The position numbers were made by a program, and so were the translations under genes. Below the pieces are notes generated by a model. That model saw only the letters and a list, made by a program, of their open reading frames with translations. It was not told where the DNA came from and made no database searches. This document shows positions 46,523 through 60,158 of a DNA stretch of 64,000 nucleotides, in pieces; positions within the stretch are counted from its first letter, which is position 1; each line of letters opens with the position of its first letter. This stretch comes from Chalara sp. BL73 (Eukaryota; Ascomycota; Leotiomycetes; Helotiales). The DNA lies in contig CAKJVC010000087.1 of the NCBI GenBank assembly GCA_918026815.1, positions 124,001-188,000 on the forward strand. Reading direction: 5' to 3'.

Positions 46523-47434
46523 TATAGTGTTTAAACATTTTATGCTATTTATTAAATGTGGCGTGAAGAATTGGATATAGAAGGGAAGGAATTTGGAGTT
46601 GATTAGAAGGTCAATAGAGATAAGATCTAGGAACATGAATGCTTTGAACTGTGGGTGACGGACTTTGGGACTGCTTTTATTTGATCTGATATTACGCGTT
46701 TTCGTTTCCCTTGCTTTTTCGCCTTCGCGTTGGTTGTCAATAAAAGGTTGAATAGATGTTCCTTCCACCCGTATGCTTCCCTCCTCCAGCTAGTCTTTTT
46801 GGCTTTACCAATTCCCATGCGACCTTCGCCCTACGCTTTCATTTTGACTTTGTCACGGAATTGCGCACGGGCCTTTAGCTTACTAAGCTCGCAGCACCCC
46901 TATTTTGTAAGGGTTTGCCCTTTACAAGCTTTCCTGCTCTTTAGACAACAATATCACCACGATATCTCTGCGCATGCGGTACTAGCAATTGCCACGCTCT
47001 CATCTGCTCCGTGATAGACTTCATATCTCCCTTTCTTCTACAAGACATTGAAGTTCACCACAAGTCTTCAACGCTCTGCTTTCGCTAAAGCCAAATCTCT
47101 TGTTACGAATTACTTGCGGAAAAGCCTCTTCATATCAGGACGGAACTGTTCCTTGGGAGGCTCTCCTGACGTACGATTAACCGGAAACCAGACTTTTAAA
47201 CAGCAGAGCAACCTGCTGTTGATGTTTCTGGATTATTGATTGGCGCTAAATTTGCTGCATTTATGTTTTATAGTTCGAGAGTGAATTGAGACAGTTCATA
47301 CGTAGAGAAAAATTATAACCTTAAACCGCCCACGCTATTTCAATCCAAGATCGAGCAAACAACCTCAATATCTAAATCAGCTCCAGATCTGGTTGCCATA
47401 CTTCATCAACTATCTTCCGCTGCGGCTTTTAAAA
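46523..47434. other. Intergenic stretch between TAO3 and the BTB gene
   Basis: No gene recognised; short frames only. Confidence 0.5.
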
Positions 47435-48679
47435 ATGGCCTCCTTAGATCACAACATCGATAGTTCATCCTCCTCCATCGGCAGACTCGGCGACATCAAA
47501 TTAGCAGCCACCCGCAACAATAAGCGTGTGGTGCTCAAAGTTGACTCCTATGCATTGTGTACAGCCAGCCCTGTTTGGAACAAGTTCATCAACCCACCAT
47601 TCGGCGAGAAGGCACAAGAACTTGATTTCACGGAAGACAATATTGACGCTCTAATGATCCTGCTTCATATCGCTCACCTCCAATTCAACAAGCTCCCCAG
47701 CTACCCTTTGCGCCATGAGCTGATACTTCATCTTGCAAATGCTTGCGATCAGTATGACTGCGTCAAGCTCGTTAGGCCTTGGCTCGACCTGTGGTTGATA
47801 AATGGGAAGGAGAAGATCTTAAAGCCCGGTCGGGAGAATTGGCTATACATTGCTTGGGTCTTTGGACGAGAGGAGGAGTTCAAAATTCTATCTCAACACT
47901 TGGTCAGAGACGTGACAGTGGACGCGGAGGGAAATTATCTGAATGAGGCTGGTGAAAAATTAGCGGAACCAATGCCGCCTGGAATCATCGGTAAGCCAGC
48001 TTTTACCTCTTATACAATGGTAATCGGCTTTCTGCGATTTGGTGATAAAAAAATATCTCTTTCGAAATGGGTATGACCTGTCAAGGAATAAGCTGAATGG
48101 CCCTTGACGAGTAACCCATGAGCCAATTTTCGTGGTACCATGAAGCGCAGATACATTACGCTAACCTTCTGCGTAGAGTCCATCTCAAATGTTCGCCGAA
48201 AAACCATAGTCCAATTGCTTACTCTACCTTACAATGTAGTCTTGGAGTATGAGAAATGCTTGCACTGTCTTGATCAATTCTGCATCCGCCGGGATTACCC
48301 TAGCCTTCTGGAAGAAACAACAAACTGCGGAACTCTTACATATGGCTCTATAATTGCTAGCCTTTGCCGGAACCACCTCTATCCTTTCAAGATTTCAAGA
48401 AACGGTGACGAGTCCTGGAATAGTGCTCTCAAGAGTGATAAGGACATCTCCCTTAGTGTCTCCAGTCTGGGAGACATCATACAAAGTCTGGGTGAGAAGA
48501 GAACTGCCCAGAACCTTGGATACGCCAGTCTTGGAAATAATCACCTATCCTGCCCTCTCATGTCCGGAGTCACTTCAATTAAATCATTCCCAGATAAAGT
48601 AAAGTCTATTCTCTCTTTCATGGAGAGCCCGGTCCTTGATTCTCACCGTCATCACATGGGTGTTGCTCGAACGGTGTAG
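47435..48679 (+). CDS. BTB/POZ-domain protein
   Basis: Two exons, 47435-47990 and 48177-48679, give about 352 aa. The N-terminal BTB fold is seen in LGDIKLAATRNNKRVVLKVD, SYALCTASPVWNKFINPPF and the following helices (LHIAHLQFNKLPSYPL, then LANACDQYDCVKLVRPWLDLW). The pattern is the short BTB type that is expanded in filamentous ascomycetes, not a BTB-kelch or BTB-zinc-finger protein. The C-terminal part contains several Cys and His but no clear finger. Such proteins usually mediate dimerisation or Cul3 binding; nothing here shows the partner. Confidence 0.78.
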
Positions 48680-49015
48680 CTGCCCACGGAATAAAGTTTA
48701 GCAGAATAGTTCCTGGATGGAAGACTACTCGCTGATTAACTATATAGCTCCCAGCCAGCTAACCTCGAAATGACAAACCCACCTTTCATAAAACATGATA
48801 CTCGGATAATTGGCTAGTCGGAACAGTTAATGGCATGAGCGATTTGATGATAGAAAGCAAACGGTTGAAGAGAGTAATAGCGGAGGGAGTAGATAGTGCA
48901 ATATCTTCCACAAGACCATTTCTTGCGCATGTGGTGTCTCAATTTGCCTTCTCCCTCACACGCATGATATCTTTTCAACGATATACAGCCGGCATGCGCT
49001 ACCTAGCTAGCACTA
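48680..49015. other. Intergenic stretch between convergent BTB and DUF4291 genes
   Basis: No gene seen. Confidence 0.5.
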
Positions 49016-49969
49016 CTATCCCGCCAAAGCGTCCATCTTCATGGCCCCCCTCAACTCCTCGCCAAGCTCATAGACTCTCTCCGTAACCACCAACCCCTTC
49101 TCTAAAAGCTCCTCCTCCGTCCATACCTTCCCACCCTCCACACCTTTCCCCCAATTCACGAGCTCCCCCAGCTTCGTAGCACGTTGGCTCACATCCTCGA
49201 TCTTTACAATCCCAGCTATCATCTCCGGCACCACCGTACCAGGGACGCCTATCTGGATAGATCTATGGCGCAACATCTCTCCCGACGGCGCGCCTACCAC
49301 GACACGCAATCAGCGCCAAAACTCCAAGTATGATCTCTCGAAATGGAGACCAGTTCAGAGGGAGGGGGGGAAATAAGGAAGGCGCTAAAACATACGTTCA
49401 GGATCCCATTGCACACGCACAGGTTTCGATCTCTCCTCCGCGGTAAGAGGTATCTTGCCATGGGTAACGCAAGCTTGTGACAGCAGGGAGAGGAACGTCG
49501 AGTGCCTCATCTTCAACGCAAGGATATTCGTCTGTCGCGCGTCTTTGCTAGCGTATCCCGAGCTAAAACCCACTCATCAGCATCCCCTTCAAACTATCCG
49601 AACATTCCAATCACCAAGGCTCCAACGTGTGATAAACAGCGGAGCCAAGAAATCAAAATGTCCCTGCCCGCGTTCCGCGCTTTGCGAAACCCGTCCCGCC
49701 GTGGGAGAGAGTAGAAGGCGGGGACAGATATCGGAACAGGAAAACACGCACCGGTACATCATCCATCCCCAGCTCGGCTTGATCCACGTCATCCTCCCCT
49801 CCCTGAACTGCGGCGACGCATCTAGCCTCTGCTCCCTAACGGCCGCTTCGGCGATCGCCTTCGAATACGCCTGATACACCGTGATGGTGTCCTCATCATA
49901 CAGCGCTCTGATCTGTCGGTACGGTACGTCCCCTTTATCTTCCTTCTTCATATCTGCTTTGATGCCCAT
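49016..49969 (-). CDS. DUF4291 protein
   Basis: Three exons in phase (49752-49969, 49396-49562, 49016-49293), about 220 aa, the usual length of DUF4291 proteins. The family blocks are in order: RQIRALYDEDTITVYQAYS, then MTWIKPSWGWMMYR joined by splicing to SGYASK, then VRVQWDPER and LRHRSIQIGVPG. Function is unknown; homologues are common in bacteria and scattered in fungi. Residues of the WIKPS..WMMYRSG core are intact, which suggests selection. Its 3' end faces the BTB gene. Confidence 0.85.
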
Positions 49970-50525
49970 TTTCAGGTACCTGGGTATGCTTGTTGTTCTT
50001 ATCTTATTCTTTCCAAAATTGGATATAGCGTCTTTGAGGTATTTGAAAGTTTGTAGATCGGATTTAGTTTGATTGTTGAGAGGGGAGAAGGGAGAAGGGA
50101 GGGAGGGAGGTGTTTATGGCATGTTTGGGATATGTGATGTTGCTGGCGCGGAGCTAAGCGAGCTGAAGTTAAGGGGGACGGGCTGGGAGTCACTGGCCGA
50201 GATGTGGAGGCTTAGCCACAACGGCAACCGTCCCGTTTTATGGCACAAGGCATACTTACATGCGTGTCATATGAACTATAAGACAAGGCGTGAAAGCCAC
50301 ACCAGTCGGAGAAGATCTGTTCACTTCATCTTCGGATAGCAGCACCCCTTGCCATGGAAGCATGTCTTACTCGACGCGAACAAAGAGGCGGGAATGTTGT
50401 AAAACCATGAAAGAGGATATGGAAGAGAAGCAAGCTAATTCATTGAAAAAAGGCCAGCGATACAAATAAAGCAGTAGAAGAATCGAAGGCACCACATAAA
50501 TCCTACGGGAACTCGAACGCTCGTT
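49970..50525. other. Intergenic stretch between DUF4291 start and the F-box gene stop
   Basis: Promoter of the DUF4291 gene (-) and 3' flank of the F-box gene; a GGGA/GGAG-rich block lies at 50075-50110. No gene seen. Confidence 0.5.
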
Positions 50526-53500
50526 TCATTTCGCCTTCCCTTTCCCCTTTCCCTTGATGGGACTCTCCAGATTCGGAAATTCATCTTCCCCAACAACCCC
50601 CAACTCTATTCTGCTCGCCTCTTCCGCTAGACTCAACTGCAACGCATACTCCAGATCATCCGCCTCAACCGTGTCTTTTTTCTTATTCCTGAATTTTGAA
50701 GCCTGGCTCGTGGAAGGCGAAGACGACGCTGATCGGCGACTCTTCTTCTGCTTATAGACAATTGGGATGTCGTACGTACCACTACCGCTCGATCTAGGTG
50801 AGCGGCCACCAGAATCAACACCGTCGAGAAGAGAGAGTCGTATAGCTTCCTCAAGATCTTGGTTGAATTCTTCATCTTCTGGTGGCGACTTGCTCTTGTA
50901 GCTTCCGGCGGGCGTGACGGTGGAGCTGGTAAGAGCACTTTGGGAAGATTCGTCTGCAGTGTACCCGTTAGCGCTTTTGCGACGCTCCTCGTCTGCTTGA
51001 AATGTCTCGGTAGAAATGAGTTCAGCATAACGGAGTGCTTCCTCTTCACTAAGTTCACCGACGCCGAACCTTCCACGAAGTCTGGCTTCTTCCTTGGCAC
51101 GGCGCAGTTTCTCCTTTCGAAGATCTTCTTGCTCAGTTGCGATATAATCCATCAATGCACCTCTTCCCGTATTTGTGAATCGGTCTGCACTGCCATTATT
51201 GCCTCGCTCGTTGGATCGACGAAGGCGACGCTTTTTGCTTTGATACTGATCGGATGCTGAAGCGCTGTATGACCAATAACGCAAATGAGTTCCCAGTGAG
51301 ACCATTCCGCGTAAAACTGTTGGATCCGGGTCAAGAAAAAGCGCACCTGCTGCGTAAAGATTGATCCCTACTCCTTGAACAGATGCCTCAGCTTGAATAA
51401 GCCTGCGTCTGGCACGGCTAGAGAATCTCGAGTGCAAAACTCTGATGGGCTGTAGTGATGATGCAAGTGGGTCCCAAGCTTGAACAAGACCATCATTTCC
51501 TCCATGAACAACATGAAGTGCTGTAAGCGCTAGACAAGATATCTGTGGTGAGTCCGTATGGATAGTGCGGATAGGATGCAGCTCGTTGACAACGGCAGCA
51601 TTGACAGACTGAGGACCTCTCATATTAAAGACTACCACACTTCCGATACTTGTCCCAATTGCTAGAAAACGAGCACGTTGACCAGGAATAGCGGCTGAAG
51701 ATGCAGCGTTGCCTTGATCCGAAGGTGTCGCGAATGGCGATGAGACTGTGGAGTCGCCATTTGCAGTGAGAATAGGATCCTCGCTGATGGTCAACAATGC
51801 AAACGTAGACATGTCAATACCGCTGGCAGTAATTTTCACCAGTGGTTGGTCCTTCAACGACAAATTTGATGTACGCCATTCTTCAACAAGAGTTACCCGA
51901 GCGAATTTCTTGAATGTGGGGCTACCAGGAAGGCTGGTTGCTCTATAGGGGGGTGTGTCGGTTGGCTTGTAGACAGTGGTACCGCCAAACAGTGCATCGA
52001 CTTGCGGCCTATCTGGTGATAGATCTCTAGCAGGCGTAATAGTCTTGCCTCCACCAAATAGTGAAGCCATTGTCATAGCTTTCGGAGCCATTGGTGGAGT
52101 CTTTGGCAACGGATAGCCTTGAAGAGAAGTTTGCTCAGATCTCCATCTGGTATATCTCTTGATCTCTGCATCTTCACCTTCTTCAAAAGCGCACCGCATA
52201 ACGACAATTCCTTCTCCAGCTCCATTGCCATCGTCACCACCAAAGTCAACCTCAAGCCTTCTTCTCATATCCCAACCAAGACATATGTTTCTGAAGTGTG
52301 ATGGTCGATAAAGAAGAAATTTCTCAATTTCCTTTGTCTCCGCAATGATTTGCGCGTTAGATAGTCCCATAGAAGTGGCAGAAGATCTCGGAGAGTAGCT
52401 TCCATGGATCTCCTGTTCATTGTACGGATCTTCCTTTGCTACACGACGTGATGGCTCAGCAAGATTCCAGTAAGCGGTACGGCCGGCATTCCAAGCATGA
52501 CGTTCAACATCGCTATCGTCAACCTTGACGTCCAAAATTGCTGATGTGGGCGTGTTGCTAAGGTAGAAGATCTCGCCTAAAGCATTCAAGGCCACGGCCC
52601 AGATCCGGCCAGAAGTTTTCCGACCACTATTGAAGGATTCATCAACTTTGATCTGCACGATGGGCACCCCCGGGCAGAGAACCCATTTTGCAGTTAGCTG
52701 GCCTCTTGTGATGCGACGTACATGCTGAGTATCTGCGCCCAGAGAATATGCAGACACAACTCCCAGAGTTGAGCCTGACATCAGCCCAATTAAACCATCT
52801 GTTGTCTTCGGAACATTAGCAGACTTGGCAATCCAGACAGCCGAGACTCCTTCAATAAGATCCGGAATCCCAGGAACGCCAGACCCATGATCCACCATAT
52901 TACTAGGCAGACTCAAAAAGCGCCCACGCATTTCCTCAGAAGAACGAAAGTAAGTTTGTCCACCGGGGAAGCCTTCGCCATATATCATACCATAAGGTTG
53001 ACTAACATCCATCGAGTTTGGCAAGCCAGTAGGTCCGTCACCTGCACCGTATGGTTGGTCACCAACAAATAGTTCCGCAAATTGCGGTAGAGCTTGAGGA
53101 TCGGACAAGCCCCAGTTGTCTACTTTGCCCACAGCAGGGTCGGACATGCTTGCCGTTCCGGTCTCATCAGTGCCGTGTATGAATCGTGTTGGCTTCTTGC
53201 CCGTGTTAAAGACCGCATGCAGGTGGTTGATGGTGGCGAACAGCTGGGAACCATATGTCACGACGGCATTCGTGTTGTTAGCAGCGCTATTGGATCGCGA
53301 GGAGCCGCCATGGCCTGCAGGCATTTGAGAAGGTTTGCCACGCCCAAGGCTGCGCAGAAGTCTCGTTCGCAGAATATACTCGCTGCGCCAGGACGAGAGA
53401 GTAGTCAGCCGAGTGAAATAACGACGTTCCGAACGCAGGGCTTCTTTACTTTCGCCGTCTTGTAGTTCCTTAGCTGTGCTATCTTGGCCAGGAAAGAACC

Positions 53501-54118
53501 GCGAAAAGGCAGTGCGCCAGGCATGTGGCGTAGTAACAAGTTCGTAAAATCGACGAGAAACCAGTGTCACAGCTGACAACGACGCCGCTGGTAAATGTGA
53601 CAGGATGTGTGTGAGCACCTCTACACGATGATTAGATTAGAATTATTGCACGACCAGAGATCCAAAGCACGACGAATCCAAAACTGCACCATGCTGCGTA
53701 TTTATCAACAAGGAAAGGCCGTACCATTAGGAAAATCCTCCAATTTTGGTCCGTCTCCATTTCTGGCTGTAGAGTTCACGATCTTAAATCCCGGACCCTC
53801 ATTAACCCTCTTCGGAGAATGCGACAAAGCATTTTCATATTCCTCAATCTGTTGGAATGATGGCTTGGATCTCTTGTCCTTGCCTGCTATTTTCAATCGT
53901 GATGATTGTTCCTCAACATTGCGGGCTTCTTTCCGTGTCGTAACTGAACCTCTTGATGAGGAACGAGATCTTGGTCGAGAGAGATCATCGCCTTGACTAC
54001 CGCGTATATTTGCGGAGTTCGTGTCTGGAGAGTGCAAGCCATATTGGGAAGATTCGGAGGCGGACGCGGTGTTGACTGGGTTGGAACTGTTTGAAAGCGC
54101 TGTGGGGTCTATTTGCAT
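50526..54118 (-). CDS. F-box/UIM protein similar to Ufo1
   Basis: Two exons, 53725-54118 and 50526-53620, give about 1,162 aa. After a Ser-rich N-terminus the F-box spans the splice: EVLTHILSHLPAASLSAVTL, then VSRRFYELVTTPHAWR at about residues 132-168. The middle resembles a divergent WD40 propeller (for example LALTALHVVHGGNDGLVQAW). The C-terminus has two ubiquitin-interacting motifs, NQDLEEAIRLSLLDG and DDLEYALQLSLAEEAS, then a Lys-Gly tail. F-box plus propeller plus UIMs is the layout of budding yeast Ufo1, an SCF receptor that hands substrates to Ddi1 and the proteasome. Orthology is likely but rests on layout. Confidence 0.82.
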
Positions 54119-54670
54119 TAAAGTTTTCTGGAAGATGTGGTTTGAGAAGTGAGACTGAGCCAGTGGTTTCTGGTCAGTCGAGTGTAGTTTTACGGTGTAT
54201 AGTGGTGGAGATTCCTGGCTGAATATGTGTGGTTGTGATCTTTGAAGAAAAAGTTGTGACGTGGGATTTGGCTCACTGCCGTCTGGGAGATGAGGCTGCC
54301 AAATCGGGATTAGCGCGTTTGACAGCTATAATTTGGGAGAGATTTGACAAAGATAGAAACAAAAGAGAAAGCGGGATGATCCATTTAGGAAATCACGATT
54401 AATAGCAAAATCTATAGGATGGCGTACATCACATCAGCTTCGGCTTTGTGATGAATCTACACCCGTCTACTGCAAAAGGTCACAAAAGTTCATGATATCA
54501 GCGCAAATAAATTCTGTCTATTTTAGATCAGAAGGTTTAAGCTTCCCCATGTTCGTATATACATAGACCTATTGTACATTATTATTATATGGAAACCGTT
54601 CCACCTGGGGTATATTTAAAGCATTTCCTTTTGCCCCAAAACGCCTATAACCACCAAACCCGATAAAGCA
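54119..54670. other. Intergenic stretch
   Basis: F-box gene promoter and 3' flank of the wall protein gene. No gene seen. Confidence 0.5.
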
Positions 54671-57175
54671 TCAGATCAAATACCCAACGCCAAATGCGAT
54701 GCATATCCCCAAGACTCCATATAACGGCCGCACAGCCCCAGCCCCATTCTTTTTTCCTGTCTGCGTTGCCGTTGGCGCTGACAAAACAGCAACGGTGGTT
54801 GTTTTGAACCCAACTCCTCCCGGCCCCAAGCTAATGGTCTGGCCATTATAGACCTGTGTCGTGGTTTTGGCATCAGGTCCGATAGTGTAAATAGTCCCTC
54901 CAATATTCACCAACGTAGACCCGATTTGAGAGTACGTGATTCCTCCAGCTGTGATTACCTGCGTAGCTGGCAAGTGGTTCAAGGGATATGTTAGAGTAGA
55001 ATCGTCAACTATGAGTCCGCTAGGTCCTATAGTCACTGGCTTTCCGTTTATCATGGTTGTAATTGGCTGCGCGTTTGGACCGATCGTGTATGTTATACCA
55101 TCGATCACTGCAAGACTGTACCCGATTTCTGTGACTGTCACTCCACCGACGAGACCCAACGCAATTCCAGCAGCCCCACCTATGGTCGACGTCCCAAACA
55201 CAACCCCGCCAGGGCCGATAGTGATAAGTTGCCCATTGAACAGTCTCGTTTGAGGGGTTGAGCCCGGGCCATAGAGAATTGTGGATCCATCAATAACAAC
55301 TTGAGATGCACCAATTGCAGTAATAATCTCGCCATCAAGAACTACTACATTTGTGGGTAATGATGGCGGCAATATTGTAGTATCTGAGAATCCCAAACCT
55401 CCAGAACCCACGGAAATTGTTTGTCCGTTGACTACAATAGTTGTCGAGGGAGCTCCCGCGCCAATCGCAAATGTAGTTCCTGCAATCACTGCTGAAGAAG
55501 GTGCCAATAGAACTGGAACGCCATTGACTGTAGTCGGCGTAGCTACTGGTCTGAAAATGCCGGGATTGGTTGGGAGAGGAATGACGACGCCAGGGCCGAT
55601 AACTTGGGAAGGGTTCACGGTGAAAGTTTGGCCGCCGACCGTCACTTGTGTAACTGCAGGACGGCCACCGTTGACTACAGTAGTAGGGCCAATCGCAACG
55701 AAAGTTGGGCCTACAACTACTGGTACACCAGCGACTGTGGTACGAGAAGTAGTCGGAGCTGGAGAATTACTCGCGGGGTTTTGCACCGGTATCGCGCCAG
55801 AACCACCCCCTCCGGAGTTCCCTCCTCCAGAATTCCCTCCATTTCCTGGGTTTTGAACATTGCCGCCATCACCAACATCAGTTGGCTGAATTACACCTGG
55901 AATTGTCGTATCAACCTCACCAGATCTTGTGTTCGGGGGAGGTGGATCAAGCGGAACCCAAGAAATGCCAGTCGTGACTGTAACTTTGCCTGTATGTGCT
56001 CCTCCAGGATATGTCACTTCTGGCTCCGTTGTCCAAACTGTCACAGGATTCTTGCTTGTAATTATGATTGTTGTTGGTGCTGGGATCAGTAATGGTATTG
56101 TAATCCCAAACCCGGCTGTGCTACTAGTTGCCGTTGGAGGTGGTGGGAAAAAGGCGATGGTGGTTCTCGATGCGTTACAATACGTGGGAGGCGTGATTTC
56201 AGGAATCAGAGGATATGCACTGGGAGTGACGGTCGCATTACCCGTCAAAGTTAATGTAATTGTTGTCGGATTTGGTTTAATTATCCACACTGTGCTAGGT
56301 TGGCCAGGAGTAAGGGTGATATCACACTGGGTACTGGATTCGGTTTTAGTGGCGGTCAAAAACGAAGTCGAACACTCTCCGGCTTTATCCACTACATTTC
56401 CTTCCTTATCATAGATAATACATGTCCACGTCGGATCTCGTGTTGGCTCAACATAGCATTGTCCATCCAGATCATAAATGCTACATTCTGTGGTCGCAGT
56501 TGGAGTAATGGTTGGTGGGCACACTCCAGCTTTGTCGGTGACATTTCCTTCCTCATCATATAAGGTACAGGTCGGAACTTCCGTTGGCTCTGGGTCTGGC
56601 CAGCATATTCCATCCGCATCATAATTAGTACATGTCGGTTTAGGTGGGTATGTAGTCGGCAAACAAGAGCCCACTTTGTTGACTTCAGCACAGGTAGGAG
56701 ATTGGGTAGCCGGTGGAATCGTAGTATTCGACCATGTCGTCGAATTTGATATAGATGTGGGCGAGGATGAGGTTTCAGGCCATGTTGGGTCTATACTTGG
56801 TACGGGGATGAGGACTTGGGTTGAAAGAGGGACTGACTCTGACGTCGGTGGTGGATTTAGGGGACTCCACGAGATTCCATTAGATACCGTTACTTTATCT
56901 GTGATCGTGCTTGAGGATAAATGATATGTGGAAGACGAGGTGCTGGCAGTGTTTAAGGGTTGTGATGATGAGCCTGAAGTACTACTATTTGATGGTAAAT
57001 CGGAGCTACTTGTGCTTGACAAGATAAATGTGCGTATAGGAGTTACAACTGCAGCTATCATGAAATGTTAGTTGAAGCACGTTGGTTTCAAGAGACGATT
57101 AAATTTACCATTCTGTCCCAAGACCACTGATGAACACAATATCGTACTCCAATAGAGTTCAAAGTTATGGAACAT
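54671..57175 (-). CDS. Ser/Thr-rich secreted protein, probably GPI-anchored cell-wall protein
   Basis: Exons 57109-57175 and 54671-57054, about 816 aa. The first exon encodes a short hydrophobic leader (LYWSTILCSSVVLGQN) that works as a signal peptide, and the last residues YGVLGICIAFGVGYLI are a typical GPI-attachment tail. After a Ser/Thr-rich stretch come about four Cys-containing repeats (CTNYDADGICWP, CTLYDEEGNVTDKAGVCPP, CSIYDLDGQCYVEP, CIIYDKEGNVVDKAGEC). The second half has repeats of about 50 residues built on NGQTISVGPGG-like turns followed by a Val/Ile strand, as in fungal beta-rich wall proteins. The role is probably surface or wall structure; no enzyme motif is seen. Confidence 0.82.
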
Positions 57176-59162
57176 CTTAACTTCTCAATCTAAACCAGCT
57201 CTTAAATGTTGCTTTTGAAAGACTGCAATGGTGCGCCTAGGCCTCAACACGAGCAATACCTGAAAGTTGGGCAAGCGATTTCTCAGAAGCATCTAGCAGG
57301 TGAAGAAGATCTTCTGGTCCCAATTAACCATGGCAGGATAGAAGCGGCAATGCAGAAACGACAGTGGTGGATGGATAAAGTGCTATGGGTTCACGGCACA
57401 TAGAGTAGACAATACTAAACCACGGTGGTTAACGGATGGGAGATACCACCCGGGGAGCATCTGGATATTAAAACTGCTCGTGAAGGGGAGGGAAAATGTG
57501 CAGATGAGGTGCAGGATGCTTAATGCTGTGGTGGAGTAGGCAAAATGAGAGAGCCGGTCTGCCAAGTGACTCTTTCCAGGGTGTGGATTGGCGCTATTAC
57601 AGGGCTCACAAGCCATGTTGCCGGACTGTCCACTTAAACATTCCTTTTAACATTACCCTGCGGGATAGCCCTGCTCCTTGGTAAAAGGTTGATCATGGAT
57701 CTATTGGGCTAGCCCAGGTTTTGCAGGTGACGGTGTCCAGGCTGAGAGAGAGAGCAGTTATGAGGGGGCTGAGGGGAACCTGACCAGTGGCTTTTGGCGA
57801 TACAGCAACAGTACAGTACTGCAAGTAGATGCAGCATGCCAATACTGTACAGTATCAACAAACAATAGGTGGCCAGATCTTAACTCCTTCCTGTACCACC
57901 GTAGGTCGAAAACCAAGACTGAGGTAATGTACTTCCGAGTAATCCCAAGTAGAAGGACCGAACCGGTTGGTGGGTGGCCGTGAAGTGAGAATTTTATTCA
58001 GCATTTCTCATGTTCCTGCCTCTCCTCACCATCTCGTTGGCTAGCCTACGAGTGTTTCTATGCGGAAGTGCTTTTGGCAACAAGTCAGATCGATTTCAGG
58101 GCTGTGGTCCAGCTGGGAGCAGATTGTCCGTGAAAGCTCCACTTGGCATAGGGCAAAGGCTAAGCTTTCCAGTAAAATGAGATCGTCTCGATTCTTTTTC
58201 GCCTTACGAAACAACTAAGTAAGATGTCGGAAATTCATGCTTTCAGCTTGTAGCCTTATGGCCTTAAGGAAAACCACTTATAACCGACGCAACACATAAG
58301 ATGAACCCTTCGTCTCCGCGGTACTTGGAAATGAAAGTACACGGACCCTACAGCATGTTGTAGAATCAGATGTTTCAATTAGCGTAATAACGATGGGCGG
58401 GCATCAATGTGGATGTGTCTGTCAGCTAAGGATTTAATCACAGCCATCAAACTCTAAAGAAGATGATGAACGCGTCGTCAACATTTGCTTCGTATTTGGT
58501 GTACTGGGCGTGCTGGGCTCGTACCTGCACTACTACGCGTATTTGCCTTCTGCTTGTCCTCACCCTCCTTCGAGTACGGATTACGGTGATACAGCAGGGA
58601 GCTAGAGGTCGGATGTCTCTTTCCAGCTGATCGCTTGCTCCCCTGATGATCCTAATCCCGAGCAAACACCACACACCCGCACGGTACTGCACAGTACAGC
58701 ATAGTACAGCATAGTACAGTACAGTAGAGTCGAGCGCAGGACTGGACAGGACAGGACGGTGCGGAAACGCAATCTGGTATGTTTATGCATATTTGTCCAG
58801 GGCATGTATCTTAAGCGATACCCTCGTTTGTGAAAATGATCTGAGGATGCATGCGGGTTGAAAGAGTCTGGCCCAGAATCCCTGCTTTCCAGTTTTCCAG
58901 TTTTCCAAATTCTTGAACGGAGGGACCACCCAGGTCTCCCCGTCCGGATCTTGTTGGACAGCAACAGACGGCAGCCACCAATACCACCATCACCACCAGA
59001 CCACATGTTAATCAGGGATTTCGGGGACCCGACCATCCAGCTCCCTCAACTGTACAACCGGTGTTTAACCAACCAGCCGGTTTATGATTTCTGTACGGTA
59101 AGCTATCCTTAGCACTTTTTTGCTCGTACCATATTGGCACTTGCATATTTCTCATAGACGGT
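57176..59162. other. 2-kb intergenic stretch
   Basis: No convincing gene. It contains short direct repeats around AGTACAG at 57805-57860 and 58685-58730. Confidence 0.5.
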
Positions 59163-59747
59163 TCACATCCTCCGTAAAAGGATATATACAATAATGCAAC
59201 AATCCATAAATGCAGCTGGCAGCAAAAAGGTACGTCGTTTACTGTAAGCGGCTCCGGCACACTGCACGCTTTCGATACATCTTTTATCGAGTGGTAAACG
59301 AGAAAGAGATTTTTCACAACCCCCATGTTCTCCAATGTCAGCACTGAGGCTGCCATATCGTAGTTCGCCAATGAGTTCGTGGGCAAGCGAGATATCAAAC
59401 GCCAAATCATAGAATCGCTGGTGGCGGCCAGAACGCATCAAGCCATGTGTGAGTAACAACGTCCCGAGGCCCAAAGGAACGTCGGGAAGCCACCCAACGA
59501 TCGTGATGGTTTCGGCAGAAAGATCTCGCAACCTCTGCCGTGCCGTTCATGCTGCAACGGCACGAAAGGGCAGGTGGTGGATGTTTTGCATCTCACATTC
59601 TGAACCTGATGGTCTTCGACCCATTTCCTTCACGAGAATTTGGCGTAGTTGTCTCAGTTCTTGAAGAGAAACAATCGCGTAATACGAGATACAAGAAGGA
59701 ATGATCAGCAGTAGTCGACACCACCACAGTGATGATGAGGATGCCAT
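59163..59747 (-). other. Possible small membrane-protein gene (weak)
   Basis: Two minus-strand open frames abut: one from ATG 59747 (WWCRLLLIIPSCISYYAIV, a membrane segment) and one ending at 59163 (VGWLPDVPLGLGTLLLTHG, then MDCCIIVYILLRRM). A splice near 59550-59580 could join them, but I found no clean donor/acceptor pair. An overlapping frame (59012-59410) also has a hydrophobic stretch, so coding status is unclear. Confidence 0.25.
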
Positions 59748-59768
59748 TTTAGGATCACCATACACTTG

Positions 59769-60117
59769 ATCATTGGTCCCAAATACTGTTGCTGTGCCTC
59801 AAACCATCGCATCACACACACAAGTCGATCCTAGTCTATATATCTACATTTTACGACCAGGGCAAGCGAGTCTGCATCGTGTCGGAGGAGATTTCATCCA
59901 TTTTTTCTTAACACCACCCTCCAAAACTGCCCAAAGCAGACCTCGGAGAATTCCTTCATCAGTCGCGGTCTTCCTCTTGCCTGAATGAGGGCAATCAATT
60001 CAAAGTGGGTGACCGGCAGGTACTTTATCTGGACCACGTGAGATCTTGTTAGAAGTTAACTTTATCCAACTTGCCCTAGCCAGCTAGTTGCTGTATGAAT
60101 ACTATGCTCTGCGGGAA

Positions 60118-60158
<41 letters not shown>

